Both the position numbers and the translations under genes were made by a program. A stretch of DNA of 64,000 nt, taken from positions 1 through 64,000 of the forward strand of contig NZ_AUIP01000012.1 of the NCBI RefSeq assembly GCF_000423765.1, given 5' to 3'. The notes beneath the pieces are model-generated. The model made no database searches, was not told where the DNA came from, and saw only the letters and a list, made by a program, of their open reading frames with translations. Source of the DNA: Streptococcus porci DSM 23759 (GTDB lineage Bacteria; Bacillota; Bacilli; Lactobacillales; Streptococcaceae). Shown here one piece after another: positions 18,109 through 26,235 of this stretch (its first letter is position 1; each line of letters begins with the position of its first letter).

Positions 18109-18174
18109 AACACAATCAGCGATTGAGGCCAAAATAGAGAAGCATTTCTTTCCTAAAAGTAGTCTTTCGACTAT

Positions 18175-19017
18175 TCAATGTACTGGCTTGGATAATTTGT
18201 TCCAAGGGCTCTCATGTTTCGTAAATGCAGCTTTTTGACTAAGCTCAAATTGAATTAATGTGTGGTCAAAATTTTCCTCAATTCCAAAAGGATAAACTCT
18301 AAAAACAGGATAATAGATGGTATCAACATCTTCAAAAATTCGTTCTACTTCTTTAGTAATAAGATCCGTTTTGTGATGGATACCTGTTGTTACTTTTCTA
18401 TTTAAAAAGCTCAATTCAACAACATCTTGATATGGTTGTTTGATCACATTTTGGTTAATTTGTCGCATCCGTTTATCTGCATCTGCTTCATCTACATCAT
18501 TGTAAAAATTGATTTCTGGTGGCAAATCATCTGTTAATTTCCGAATACCTAAATACTTTTTATCAATGATATTTTTCAAGACATAGTACCTAAATAATCT
18601 TGGTAGAAGAATATTTCCTAAAATTGCAAAAGCGGCACTTATAATCCAGAACTTGTATAAGTTATTTACCATCTGTTCAGATATTGTATGGTCGAAAGCA
18701 TAGTCAGCTTCTGCTAGAAAAACAAGCAAAAATATAAATTCTTTTAATGATAATTTTATACGTCTAAAATCTTGTAACCACGTACCATAACCAAAATTGA
18801 AGATAACATTAGCCATTAGAAAATATCCTATAAGACCAATTGCAACTACTCGATAATCTTGTGGAAGGTAATACATCAGCAAGCCTAAAAAACCAGCTGA
18901 GAAGAGATAAAACTGACTTTTAGCAACAAATCTAATGAGCCAATTTAAGCCACAAATAAGAGATAATTTGATTCCGTTTTTGTTTAGTGATTTCCATTTT
19001 GAAGTAATTTTTTTCAT
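18175..19017 (-). CDS. Multi-pass ICE membrane protein of unknown function
   Basis: A 280-residue protein. The N-terminal 150 residues contain about four hydrophobic helices (FYLFSAGFLGLLMYYLP; VVAIGLIGYFLMANVIF; FIFLLVFLAEADYAF; FWIISAAFAILGNILL). The remaining 130 residues are charged and probably cytoplasmic. I do not recognise the family. It is the last gene of a run of membrane proteins that may form a complex. A GAAAGG site precedes ATG 19017. Confidence 0.6.
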   Translation of the reverse strand: MKKITSKWKSLNKNGIKLSLICGLNWLIRFVAKSQFYLFSAGFLGLLMYYLPQDYRVVAIGLIGYFLMANVIFNFGYGTWLQDFRRIKLSLKEFIFLLVFLAEADYAFDHTISEQMVNNLYKFWIISAAFAILGNILLPRLFRYYVLKNIIDKKYLGIRKLTDDLPPEINFYNDVDEADADKRMRQINQNVIKQPYQDVVELSFLNRKVTTGIHHKTDLITKEVERIFEDVDTIYYPVFRVYPFGIEENFDHTLIQFELSQKAAFTKHESPWNKLSKPVH

Positions 19018-19108
19018 GTTACTTTTCCTTTCATTTCAATATTAATTTGTCTTCTGAAAATGTGGTCAATAGGTCTCTAATCCTTTTATTTTCCAATCTC
19101 TTACTCCT

Positions 19109-19285
19109 TTACAGTTTTAGCAAATGAAAATCCAACAAAATACTGTATAATGCCGCTAAAAAATTTATTACAAAAACCAATAGACACCATATCCATACAA
19201 ACGGTTCTCTCCGGTGAAATGAGATAATAAACATGGGATAGATCCACAAAGCGATACAAATATTAATTGGTACTAAAATGCTCAT
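19109..19285 (-). CDS. Short two-helix membrane protein
   Basis: A 58-residue hydrophobic protein with two membrane helices (VPINICIALWIYPMFIIS and VWIWCLLVFVINFLAALYS) joined by a basic turn HRREP. ATG 19285 has a clear AAAGGAG site 6 bp upstream, and it lies in the 280-bp gap between two larger membrane-protein genes. No family is recognised. Confidence 0.6.
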   Translation of the reverse strand: MSILVPINICIALWIYPMFIISFHRREPFVWIWCLLVFVINFLAALYSILLDFHLLKL

Positions 19286-19296
19286 TTTTTACTCCT

Positions 19297-20298
19297 TTAT
19301 TTCATTTCTACTGTTTCAATCGGATTAGAAAATTCAAAGGTTCCATCTTTAATAGCGGCCTCTTTTTTCTCTAGGCTGTCAATCTTAGCTTGGACCTTTT
19401 CAATATTTTGATTAGCAGTTTCAATAGACCTATTCTTAGTTTCGATGTTGCTTTCAATAGTAGCAATATCTTTTTGATTGGTTTCTAAATCATCGCCAGA
19501 TAGGTAATCTGCTTCTTTGAGAAGGCCCTCTTTACGAGAATTATCATCTTCAATTGAAGCATTAAGCTGTTTGATTGAGTTATTCAACTTTTTGATCTGA
19601 CCTTCTTGAAAAGACTTCTCTTCTGTGATTTCTGATAAGGCAAATTCCTCACGAGAAACACTTTTTATCTTTTCTTTTTTAAGCCTACTATTTTGAGTCG
19701 TTACATAGAACTGAACAACATTATCTTCAGTATCTTCTGTTTTCACAGATTTCTCTTGTTCATCTGAAGGGCTAGAAATATATATATCAATTGAGCTAGT
19801 GGAAACTGTTTTATTCGCAATATCAATCGCATAGGCTCCAAAATTATCCGGTACATTTCTGATGATCACTGAAATTTTATTATCTACAATCGGTACAATT
19901 TCCATTGTTGTATCAGCAGATTTATTCTGCGCATATAAGTCCCATTTAAGACGTTTGGTATCAATACCACGATCCACTGGAGAGGTAGAATCTTTTGTTT
20001 CAAATTGTAGAACTATAACACCTGTCGAAGGCGAATACGTTTGACTAGAAAGTCTAATCTCACCTGTGCCATTCTCAAAAGACCTTTTAGTTTTTAGCTG
20101 TTCATCAGTATAGGTTAGTCTTTGTGGAGAATAGAAAGCTCCCAATAATAAGCTTATCCAAGCTGTAAATAGTATTGAAAAAATAACTAATTTACGCTTA
20201 ATAACATTTTCTTGAAACCACCTCTTAATTCCTATAAAAGGTTTAGCAATAGAGCTGGATTTTATCTTTTCAATCAGGTTCTTTATAGTGTCAATCAT
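19297..20298 (-). CDS. Membrane-anchored protein with extracytoplasmic domain and coiled coil
   Basis: A 333-residue protein. Residues about 34-56 (KLVIFSILFTAWISLLLGAF) are a single membrane helix. After it comes a beta-rich domain of about 150 residues (GEIRLSSQTYSPSTGVIVLQF), then a long coiled coil (KNIKQ-type heptads from about 225 to 315: EGQIKKLNNSIKQLNASIE). Such a layout could brace the mating channel or scaffold the neighbouring membrane proteins; that is inference. Its start lies 3 bp after the stop of the previous gene. Confidence 0.6.
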   Translation of the reverse strand: MIDTIKNLIEKIKSSSIAKPFIGIKRWFQENVIKRKLVIFSILFTAWISLLLGAFYSPQRLTYTDEQLKTKRSFENGTGEIRLSSQTYSPSTGVIVLQFETKDSTSPVDRGIDTKRLKWDLYAQNKSADTTMEIVPIVDNKISVIIRNVPDNFGAYAIDIANKTVSTSSIDIYISSPSDEQEKSVKTEDTEDNVVQFYVTTQNSRLKKEKIKSVSREEFALSEITEEKSFQEGQIKKLNNSIKQLNASIEDDNSRKEGLLKEADYLSGDDLETNQKDIATIESNIETKNRSIETANQNIEKVQAKIDSLEKKEAAIKDGTFEFSNPIETVEMK

Positions 20299-20301
20299 AA
20301 G

Positions 20302-20844
20302 TTACACAGCCTTTCTTATTAACTTTTCGTAATCTTTCCTTAAGTCCTCATCCTTGGTATTAGTAGCAATCATAGTCTGCTTTTTTTCACCCTTAACGCT
20401 GAGAAAAACACCAATCACTAATAAAAGCAGTATTACTATCCCAACAATAATAGGTTTTCCCATGGTATACCTTTTAAATACTTCCCAAACTATAGGTTCA
20501 CGAAACTGATCTGCATCTGATGGCTTCAAAAATCCTAAACTTGCAACCTTCAAAACAACCTGATGAGCGTACGATTTTAACATCTTTATACTGAAGTAAT
20601 ACAAGACTCCTACAAAAAAGTAAATCATTGTGCTAAATACTAATAAACTCCCTAATGATTGTGAAGCGGCAGCTTTCCTATACTCTTTATTAGTAGCTAA
20701 TAACACTTTTGTTTTTAATAAAGGATTCATAGGTTCGCAATTTTCATTATTAGTAGGACCTTTAAACTGTTTCCCTAACTTATGAGAAGCACGTCGCTTT
20801 TTCTTCTGATCCCATGTCCTATTCTTTCTCCTTGGTATCGTCAT
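20302..20844 (-). CDS. Two-helix ICE membrane protein
   Basis: A 180-residue protein with a strongly basic N-terminus (RRKNRTWDQKKKRRASHK) and two membrane helices (LGSLLVFSTMIYFFVGVLYYF and PIIVGIVILLLLVIGVFLSV) with an outside loop of about 55 residues. No family is recognised. It overlaps the preceding gene by 26 bp and the following gene starts 3 bp later, so the cluster is translationally coupled. Confidence 0.6.
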   Translation of the reverse strand: MTIPRRKNRTWDQKKKRRASHKLGKQFKGPTNNENCEPMNPLLKTKVLLATNKEYRKAAASQSLGSLLVFSTMIYFFVGVLYYFSIKMLKSYAHQVVLKVASLGFLKPSDADQFREPIVWEVFKRYTMGKPIIVGIVILLLLVIGVFLSVKGEKKQTMIATNTKDEDLRKDYEKLIRKAV

Positions 20845-21055
20845 CTGTCTTACTCCTTCCTGATAATAGCCACCTCACCTGACTGTTTGGTCGAAATATT
20901 TTGACCAACATCATAACTGCAAGGCTTAAGTAGCGTGTTCGTTTTTTGTTACCAAAGTTATCGTAAATTTCAACTTCAAAAAGAGGAAATACCCAAGCTG
21001 AAACAAGAACAATAAGGAAAAGATAATGCCCAGCTGCCTTAAGAATTATAATCAT
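20819..21055 (-). CDS. Small ICE membrane protein
   Basis: A 78-residue protein with one clear N-terminal membrane helix (AAGHYLFLIVLVSAWVFPLF), a second weaker hydrophobic stretch (YLSLAVMMLVKIF) and a charged tail. It overlaps both neighbours (17 bp with the thioredoxin-like gene, 26 bp with the next). Function unknown; its tight coupling suggests that it works with them. Confidence 0.6.
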   Translation of the reverse strand: MIIILKAAGHYLFLIVLVSAWVFPLFEVEIYDNFGNKKRTRYLSLAVMMLVKIFRPNSQVRWLLSGRSKTDDDTKEKE

Positions 21056-21494
21056 TCAATGCCTCCTTAATGGCTTTCTTATCAGACCGAATCTTACCTG
21101 CTTTATCCTTAGTAGCATAGAGAAAAAGCTTGAATTTACCGTCTCTTATTGTGACTAGAGTCGCTGCTTTTTCTACCTGATATTTCTTCACCAAGACTTG
21201 ACCATCTGCTGATTCCACATCGATATAAAACGTTGGATAAGCACTCTTCTCAGCCGCTTCAATGACAGCCCTTTTCCCCTTTTCACAATAAGGGCAGCCA
21301 TGTCTATAAAAGACTAAGTTAGCATTCTGATTGATCACAGCATCCACATAAACTTGTTCCGTAAGGTGTCTATCATAGCCTTTAACAAAGTACCTAGTCC
21401 AAACTGTCTGTACACCAATAACTGTGAAAAATAGCAAACTGACTGCTGCTATCGTGCCAAAAATCATTTTAGCCCATTCAAATCTATTAGCCAC
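21039..21494 (-). CDS. Membrane-tethered thioredoxin-like protein (CPYC)
   Basis: A 151-residue protein with an N-terminal membrane helix (MIFGTIAAVSLLFFTVIGV, residues 10-28) and an outside thioredoxin-fold part. The redox motif is CPYC (C67, C70) in LVFYRHGCPYCEKGK, and the fold continues with PTFYIDVES and the cis-proline region KAATLVTIRDGKFKLF. CPYC is the glutaredoxin/DsbA-like type. It may form or shuffle disulfides in exported transfer proteins. The start is GTG 21494, overlapping the previous stop, with AGGAGG upstream. Confidence 0.75.
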   Translation of the reverse strand: MANRFEWAKMIFGTIAAVSLLFFTVIGVQTVWTRYFVKGYDRHLTEQVYVDAVINQNANLVFYRHGCPYCEKGKRAVIEAAEKSAYPTFYIDVESADGQVLVKKYQVEKAATLVTIRDGKFKLFLYATKDKAGKIRSDKKAIKEALNDYNS

Positions 21495-21904
21495 TATCCT
21501 TCACCTCCTTGCATAAAATCGAATAAGTCTCCTTGAACATAGTTCACTTTGGCCAAGCGCTTGATCTCTGATTTTAAGTTATCAAAAACAGTCATCATGG
21601 TACTAAATTGTAACGGATCGAACTGTTCATACAGAGAAACAAGCGGCAGCATAGGAAAATGGTCCTTCTTTTCACTTTTAAGAAATTCTAAAACCTGTTT
21701 TTCTCCCTCAATAACTGCATCTACTCTAATCAATGCAGGTATGCTTGTAATAGCATCTCCATTTTGATAAAAGGTCAAAGCAATGTCTCCAGCTTTCACT
21801 ACCTCAAACTCAGGAAAATCATCTGTAATCTTAAAATAATAAGCTAATGGTTCTTGACCTAAACCAGTAAGATAATAGCCACGTAACACCTTGATATTAT
21901 CCAT
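21494..21904 (-). CDS. Soluble ICE protein of unknown function
   Basis: A 136-residue acidic protein without membrane helix (MDNIKVLRGYYLTGLGQEPLAYYF; C-terminal VNYVQGDLFDFMQGG). I do not recognise a family. It precedes and overlaps the thioredoxin-like gene and follows a 67-residue gene by 25 bp. Its ribosome site is GAGGAGG. Confidence 0.55.
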   Translation of the reverse strand: MDNIKVLRGYYLTGLGQEPLAYYFKITDDFPEFEVVKAGDIALTFYQNGDAITSIPALIRVDAVIEGEKQVLEFLKSEKKDHFPMLPLVSLYEQFDPLQFSTMMTVFDNLKSEIKRLAKVNYVQGDLFDFMQGGEG

Positions 21905-21929
21905 TTTCTTCCTCCTCGTTATCCCTTTC

Positions 21930-22133
21930 TTAACAAACTCTATGAACTTTAAACGGTGCCTGGTAATAATTTGAATAGTGAATAACTTTCTTAGTCTTCT
22001 GAACTGGTAAAGGAATATGATAATGCACCTGCATGTACTGACAAGCTAATCCTCTACTCTCAAAGACTAATAAATTTCCCTTGTTGTCATAGAGATAATC
22101 TCCATCTTCAAAACTAAAAATAACGTATCCCAT
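21930..22133 (-). CDS. Small ICE protein of unknown function
   Basis: A 67-residue protein (MGYVIFSFEDGDYLYDNKGNLLVFES) rich in Tyr and His in its second half. No membrane helix and no known family. It directly follows the 57-residue membrane gene, whose stop lies one base before this start, with GGGAGAAG as ribosome site. Confidence 0.55.
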   Translation of the reverse strand: MGYVIFSFEDGDYLYDNKGNLLVFESRGLACQYMQVHYHIPLPVQKTKKVIHYSNYYQAPFKVHRVC

Positions 22134-22307
22134 CTATTCTTCTCCCTTTCTAGTTTGATCTACAATTGCCCTATAATCATTTTCAAATTCCATAACATAA
22201 CCTTCTGCATATCTAATCTGATGACTACTGATAAGCCATCCTAACAGAAATAATGCCAAACAGAAAATTGCTATAACTAAACTAATTACAATAATCCACG
22301 TCCACAT
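22134..22307 (-). CDS. Small single-helix membrane protein
   Basis: A 57-residue protein: MWTWII then a hydrophobic helix to about residue 27 (VISLVIAIFCLALFLLGWL), followed by a charged tail ending in RKGEE. ATG 22307 has ATAGGAG upstream. It is short but fits the tight gene order; no family is recognised. Confidence 0.55.
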   Translation of the reverse strand: MWTWIIVISLVIAIFCLALFLLGWLISSHQIRYAEGYVMEFENDYRAIVDQTRKGEE

Positions 22308-22410
22308 AAAATTCTCCTATCAATTATTTTCATATTAGTTTTTTCCCCTTCTCAAACCTGCTCTCATTATCAGAGATATAAATGTAATGGCAGTTTGCGG
22401 GTTTTATCAA

Positions 22411-23904
22411 TTAACCAATGTCAGCCTCAAATAGAGATAGTTGTCTTGCTTGTTTAAGCCCATTTTTAACCCCTTCTATCACCCTTTTGGTGAACCCTAT
22501 ACTCTCATCAAAGAAAGTAGCAATGTTTGCAAAATAAGCCTCCTGACGCTCTTTTTTCACCTGAATAAGGGAAAAAACAATAGCTTTAACAGAAGCTAAT
22601 CTAATCCCACCACCACGGCCAGCTTTAACCGCAAAGAAAATCTTACGATCAGCTTTAAGAGCCTTCAGAACTTTATCTAATGAACGTTCAGGGATATTTA
22701 ACTCTTCCCTAATAGCTTTTTTAGTCGTCTGAATAAAAGGATCCTCAGACTGATAAAAAACTTCTAAATAAGCCATAATATCAGCTTTCCACTCATGTAG
22801 GTGGCTATGCTTACGATCTGCACGTTTCTTCTTAAATTTATACCAGCGTTGCTTGATAAACAAATCTGAGCCCTTCAGATTCTCATTGACCCAAGCTTTG
22901 CATAGTAATTTGATGTAATCTCGACTAGCAGCTTCATATTTCCCTGAATAAGCTGAGCCAACGACTTTTAGGAACTCGTCCTGAGAGAGTGGTTCGGCCA
23001 AGTGCTCATTGAAATCGGCTAAAACAGCCTCACAATCGCTCTGAGAGACACCACTTGAAAAGTTAGCCAGTGCCAAAGTAAAGAGTACATTGTTTCTTCC
23101 CATCAATGCTTTAGCTCCTCTAATATTGGCTTCTCTCAGCAGTAAACCATACCAGGGTTCATCTACCTGTTTAACTCCTTCAGAACCTGCAATAACCGTT
23201 AAATTAGGTTTCTTACTTGGAAACGGTAGATCAGACTGTTTCATAGACCAATCTAGCCATTCCTGGAATGAATAAGTATAGTCAGCATGAAAGAACTCTA
23301 CATTGTTCGTTCGTGGCATACGTGCAATACCAAAGTGGTTACACGTCATATCAACTGGCAATGTTTGGCCAAAATAGTTACGTAAATTTTGAGAGATTGC
23401 CTTGGCCACTTTTACTACTTTGAACTGTGAATGAGTTGTCACATATGCTGCTTTATCCAGTACAAAATATGCTTGATAACCCTTGTCAGATTTTAAAATC
23501 AACGTAGGCATGAAGCCTAAATCAATGGAAACTGTTAAAATATCTCCAGAAGTCATCTTTTCAGCTGAAGATGTGATGTCAAAATCAATATAGAATGTAT
23601 TAATTTGTCTTAAATTATCTTCAGAATGTCCACGTGTAATTTGACGTTTGGGATCGCTGTAACTACCAAAACGGTAAACATTTGGTGTCCAGTGAGTGAA
23701 TCTATCCTCATTCTCAGAAATAGATTCCATTGATGTCAAAACAACACCGCGTGCTTTTATCATTTTTTCTTTTGTACGATATCCAAAGATTGCTCCTCGA
23801 TTTCCTTCTTCAACTGAAGAAACTGGTTTTAAGTGACTATTCTTAAATTTATAGTTTCTTAAACCATCTTTTAGAATCAAGCTGTAGATGTTAGTTAAGT
23901 TCAT
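22411..23904 (-). CDS. Primase-like replication initiator
   Basis: A 497-residue protein. The AEP-type primase core is suggested by NTFYIDFDI (D107, D109) and CNHFGIARMPRTNN, with LILKSDKGYQAYFVLD in between. A helical middle part (GRNNVLFTLALANFSSG and CEAVLADFNEHL) resembles primase C-terminal domains, and a winged-helix-like part follows (TKKAIREELNIPERSLDKVLKAL). Such proteins start replication of ICE or plasmid DNA. Its start overlaps the upstream small gene by 14 bp. Replication of the excised circle is the likely role. Confidence 0.75.
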   Translation of the reverse strand: MNLTNIYSLILKDGLRNYKFKNSHLKPVSSVEEGNRGAIFGYRTKEKMIKARGVVLTSMESISENEDRFTHWTPNVYRFGSYSDPKRQITRGHSEDNLRQINTFYIDFDITSSAEKMTSGDILTVSIDLGFMPTLILKSDKGYQAYFVLDKAAYVTTHSQFKVVKVAKAISQNLRNYFGQTLPVDMTCNHFGIARMPRTNNVEFFHADYTYSFQEWLDWSMKQSDLPFPSKKPNLTVIAGSEGVKQVDEPWYGLLLREANIRGAKALMGRNNVLFTLALANFSSGVSQSDCEAVLADFNEHLAEPLSQDEFLKVVGSAYSGKYEAASRDYIKLLCKAWVNENLKGSDLFIKQRWYKFKKKRADRKHSHLHEWKADIMAYLEVFYQSEDPFIQTTKKAIREELNIPERSLDKVLKALKADRKIFFAVKAGRGGGIRLASVKAIVFSLIQVKKERQEAYFANIATFFDESIGFTKRVIEGVKNGLKQARQLSLFEADIG

Positions 23905-24079
23905 CTGTTTCCTTACTATTAATGATTTTATAAGCTAATTTTCCCTTGAATTCAGTTAGTTCTAGACCTAGCATTACAGCCATGTCTTTATATTGACAAA
24001 ATTCATCTACGAGAATCCCTCCATCAGTAATTGGAAGCCTTTTATGAAGCTCTCTTATCTGTTTAGATTTGGTATCCAT
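23891..24079 (-). CDS. Small ICE protein before the primase gene
   Basis: A 62-residue soluble protein (MDTKSKQIRELHKRLPITDGG then MAVMLGLELTEFKGKLAYKI). No family is recognised. It overlaps the DUF2786 gene by 17 bp and the primase gene by 14 bp, so it is translationally coupled to both and may be an accessory of the replication unit. Confidence 0.55.
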   Translation of the reverse strand: MDTKSKQIRELHKRLPITDGGILVDEFCQYKDMAVMLGLELTEFKGKLAYKIINSKETDELN

Positions 24080-24743
24080 TTAATAATTCCTCTGACAGCA
24101 ACTTTGTTTCCTTTGACTGTTCAAGACCAGAAAGATACGCCTCATAATCAACGTCAAATGCCATTTTAAGGCTTCTACTTTTTAGGTCTCCCATACGCTG
24201 TCGCTGTTCTTCTAGAACCTCTTCAGGAACCTGTACCATTAGAGCATACTCTTCTGACGACTGAACCTGATCTCTGAAGCGATGATCAAGACCTTCTAAG
24301 AAACCTAATAGATAAGATTTCTTATAGTCTTTCCACCTTGACTTTGTAACAGTAGGCAAGAGCCGTTTTAATCGATATTTAAGATATAAAATCGCTCCTT
24401 CATATACTCTAGTGCAAAGTTCAGTATCAGACCGATAGCCAAAGAAAATCACCTGAGTAATGCCTTCATCCATCTTCCGTCTTCTAATTGTTTGGCATCG
24501 GAAATTTTTTCCTAGAATTGCAGCTAATTCCTCCTGCCACCAGGGCATTCTATATTCCCATGTCCCAACTGCCTCACCTATATTATTTTTGGTTTTAGTA
24601 GCCGTTACATCACTCATCGACAACTTATGTTTAAACATGAGCTTCTGAGCCATTAGAAGGGCTGTCTGTCCTTCTTCATCATTAGGTGCATCATAGGCTA
24701 GTTCCAAAAGATTTTGGATTTTTTGAACGATTTTATTTTCCAT
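24063..24743 (-). CDS. DUF2786 domain protein
   Basis: A 226-residue protein. Residues 5-45 (QKIQNLLELAYDAPNDEEG, then AQKLMFKHKLSMSDV) match DUF2786, a short helical domain common in phage and ICE proteins. The rest contains a mixed alpha/beta part (VIFFGYRSDTELCTRVYEGA) and a charged end. ATG 24743 is preferred; the longer frame from 24800 overlaps the upstream zinc-ribbon gene. The role is unknown, perhaps in replication or as a DNA-binding accessory. Confidence 0.7.
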   Translation of the reverse strand: MENKIVQKIQNLLELAYDAPNDEEGQTALLMAQKLMFKHKLSMSDVTATKTKNNIGEAVGTWEYRMPWWQEELAAILGKNFRCQTIRRRKMDEGITQVIFFGYRSDTELCTRVYEGAILYLKYRLKRLLPTVTKSRWKDYKKSYLLGFLEGLDHRFRDQVQSSEEYALMVQVPEEVLEEQRQRMGDLKSRSLKMAFDVDYEAYLSGLEQSKETKLLSEELLNGYQI

Positions 24744-24753
24744 ATAAATTCTC

Positions 24754-25302
24754 TCAACGATACTTTCTTGGCAAATATCTAGCATAATGTTCAGAATCAC
24801 TCACCATTGCATTATAGAAAATCATATTATTAGCAATGATTTCTTGCCATTTTGGAATCTCTTCACGGTAAATACGGTTAATACCATAGAAATTCCTTAC
24901 AATAAATCTAACGGCTCCAATATGATCACCTAAACCAACTACACATAGCACATCGTGTTCCATATCATAAACCCAGTGATACTTTGGATTTCTCAATATT
25001 CCCTCAGCAAATTCTCTATCTCTTTTTAGCCAGTCACGCCCTGGTCGATAGTAAACCTTCATCTGATAAGGTTCATCGTTCCATCCATGGAAACAGTGGC
25101 TACATAGTGTTCTATTCTTATCAATCCACCAGCAAGCACCGTGTTCTTCATCAATACAAGGCGTAACCCAATTACAAGCACAACGTCTGCAAATCCCTGT
25201 TTCCAGTTCCTCATCATCAGGTATCAACTGCTTTAGTTCAATCGGAAAACCAGTTTCTACCCAGTCTTCAACCAGTTGATCAATGTCTTCTTGTGATATC
25301 AT
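24754..25302 (-). CDS. Cys-rich zinc-ribbon protein
   Basis: A 182-residue protein. Residues 38-70 carry a phage-type zinc-binding cluster, CRRCAC-N5-C, then H54, C57 and CSHC (C67, C70). The pattern C-x2-C-x-C ... C-x-W ... C-x2-C is known from many phage and mobile-element proteins of unknown role. The rest is rich in Tyr, Trp and Arg (YYRPGRDWLKRDREF). It lies 11 bp after the gene upstream. A nucleic-acid-binding role is likely but not shown. Confidence 0.6.
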   Translation of the reverse strand: MISQEDIDQLVEDWVETGFPIELKQLIPDDEELETGICRRCACNWVTPCIDEEHGACWWIDKNRTLCSHCFHGWNDEPYQMKVYYRPGRDWLKRDREFAEGILRNPKYHWVYDMEHDVLCVVGLGDHIGAVRFIVRNFYGINRIYREEIPKWQEIIANNMIFYNAMVSDSEHYARYLPRKYR

Positions 25303-25313
25303 TAACTTCTCCT

Positions 25314-25808
25314 TTAGTTAATTTTCATACTTCTGGGAAGAGTCGTATTCGGCACGCTGTAACCATCCTGTAAGTCTCTCTTCAAATAAAATTCAGGGCT
25401 TATTGTTGTAACGTAGTCACTTCTTTTCCAGTTACTTCGTAAGCGTGTATTAAATAGTGAAATCCTAGCTTCAATCTCTTTGAACCTGAATCCAAGCTTT
25501 AGATAAGTTGTAACAATCTCATTAACATGCTCTTTAGATTCTTTATTCCTAACTCTGTTGTGAACACCTTGTTCCTGATCTTCCAATATCAAGCTTTTCT
25601 GATACTGAATATACAGTGCTCTCATCTGTTCTATTTTGTTCTGCCAGTTTAGATTGTAAGGTTTACCTGAATATTTGTTTTTCAAATTCCTAACAGGTTC
25701 ACAGAACTTCATCTGAATAGAATCGAACTCTCCTAGATCACTCAGAGGATCAATAAAACCTAATGGTTCACTATTGATTAATTGATCATAAAACTCATTC
25801 CTAACCAT
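25314..25808 (-). CDS. ICE protein of unknown function
   Basis: A 164-residue basic soluble protein (MVRNEFYDQLINSEPLGFIDPL; SKEHVNEIVTTYLKLGFRF). No family is recognised. AGGAGG precedes ATG 25808. It lies 11 bp before the zinc-ribbon gene and 38 bp after the first small gene, in the leading replication module. Confidence 0.55.
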   Translation of the reverse strand: MVRNEFYDQLINSEPLGFIDPLSDLGEFDSIQMKFCEPVRNLKNKYSGKPYNLNWQNKIEQMRALYIQYQKSLILEDQEQGVHNRVRNKESKEHVNEIVTTYLKLGFRFKEIEARISLFNTRLRSNWKRSDYVTTISPEFYLKRDLQDGYSVPNTTLPRSMKIN

Positions 25809-25846
25809 TATGTCCTCCTAGCTATGTTATCCATTAACTAAACTAT

Positions 25847-26035
25847 TCAAGATGTATTAAGTAAGTTCATTTCTTCAAATAGATCCAACTGATAAACTTT
25901 AACAATATCACTACGATTATCAAAGACTAATTCTTTTTCTTCCTCAGTTGATTCTGAACTCACTTCTTGATCGTGATCAATGACTTCATAGACTTCTAAA
26001 GTCTCAATATCCATCACTATTTCCAATCCCTTCAT
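25847..26035 (-). CDS. First small acidic ICE gene
   Basis: A 62-residue acidic protein (MKGLEIVMDIETLEVYEVIDHDQ, then Glu/Ser-rich). The ATG at 26035 with GAAGGGAG upstream is preferred; the longer frame to 26104 runs through a hairpin. It is the outermost recognisable gene at the right end of the element. Function unknown. Confidence 0.5.
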   Translation of the reverse strand: MKGLEIVMDIETLEVYEVIDHDQEVSSESTEEEKELVFDNRSDIVKVYQLDLFEEMNLLNTS

Positions 26036-26073
26036 GGTAAGACTCCCTTCTTTATGAAATTTTAAGCGAACAA

Positions 26074-26100
26074 AAAGGAGAACAGATTTCTCCGTTCTCC
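26074..26100 (-). terminator. Hairpin at the ICE/chromosome border
   Basis: Minus strand GGAGAAC-GGAGAAATCT-GTTCTCC followed by TTTTTG, an intrinsic-terminator-like element that would stop chromosomal transcripts from entering the element. The junction with chromosomal DNA should lie near here, between 26036 and 26235. Confidence 0.55.
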
Positions 26101-26235
26101 TCATAAATACAGGATTATTTTCTATTTCTAAAAACTCTTACCACTTACAGCAGATTTCATGAAAAGTCGCCTCCACCTTCTTAGACAGACTCTCAAAATA
26201 ATGAAAAATCATGCTTCTAGGACTAAAACGACTTA

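Larger units (their letters stand above)
1..26100. mobile_element. Integrative conjugative element, partial (right-hand part)
   Basis: About 26 kb of co-directional minus-strand genes hold a relaxase, topoisomerase III, a primase-like initiator, relaxosome-type ribbon-helix-helix proteins, a VirB2-like subunit, an LPXTG protein and a SEC10/PgrA surface-exclusion protein. That is the typical content of a conjugative element. The right boundary falls somewhere between the last small ICE gene (start at 26035) and the chromosomal gene ending at 26236; I could not identify att repeats. The left end, the T4SS ATPases, the coupling protein and the recombinase are outside the window. A plasmid origin is less likely because the right side runs straight into chromosomal genes. 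Confidence 0.85.

Noticed and set aside
26105..26235. A 24-residue frame (MIFHYFESLSKKVEATF) between the ICE and the DUF3114-like gene as a gene
   Set aside because: Too short, weak ribosome site; could be the first codons of a gene cut by the ICE, but this cannot be decided here.
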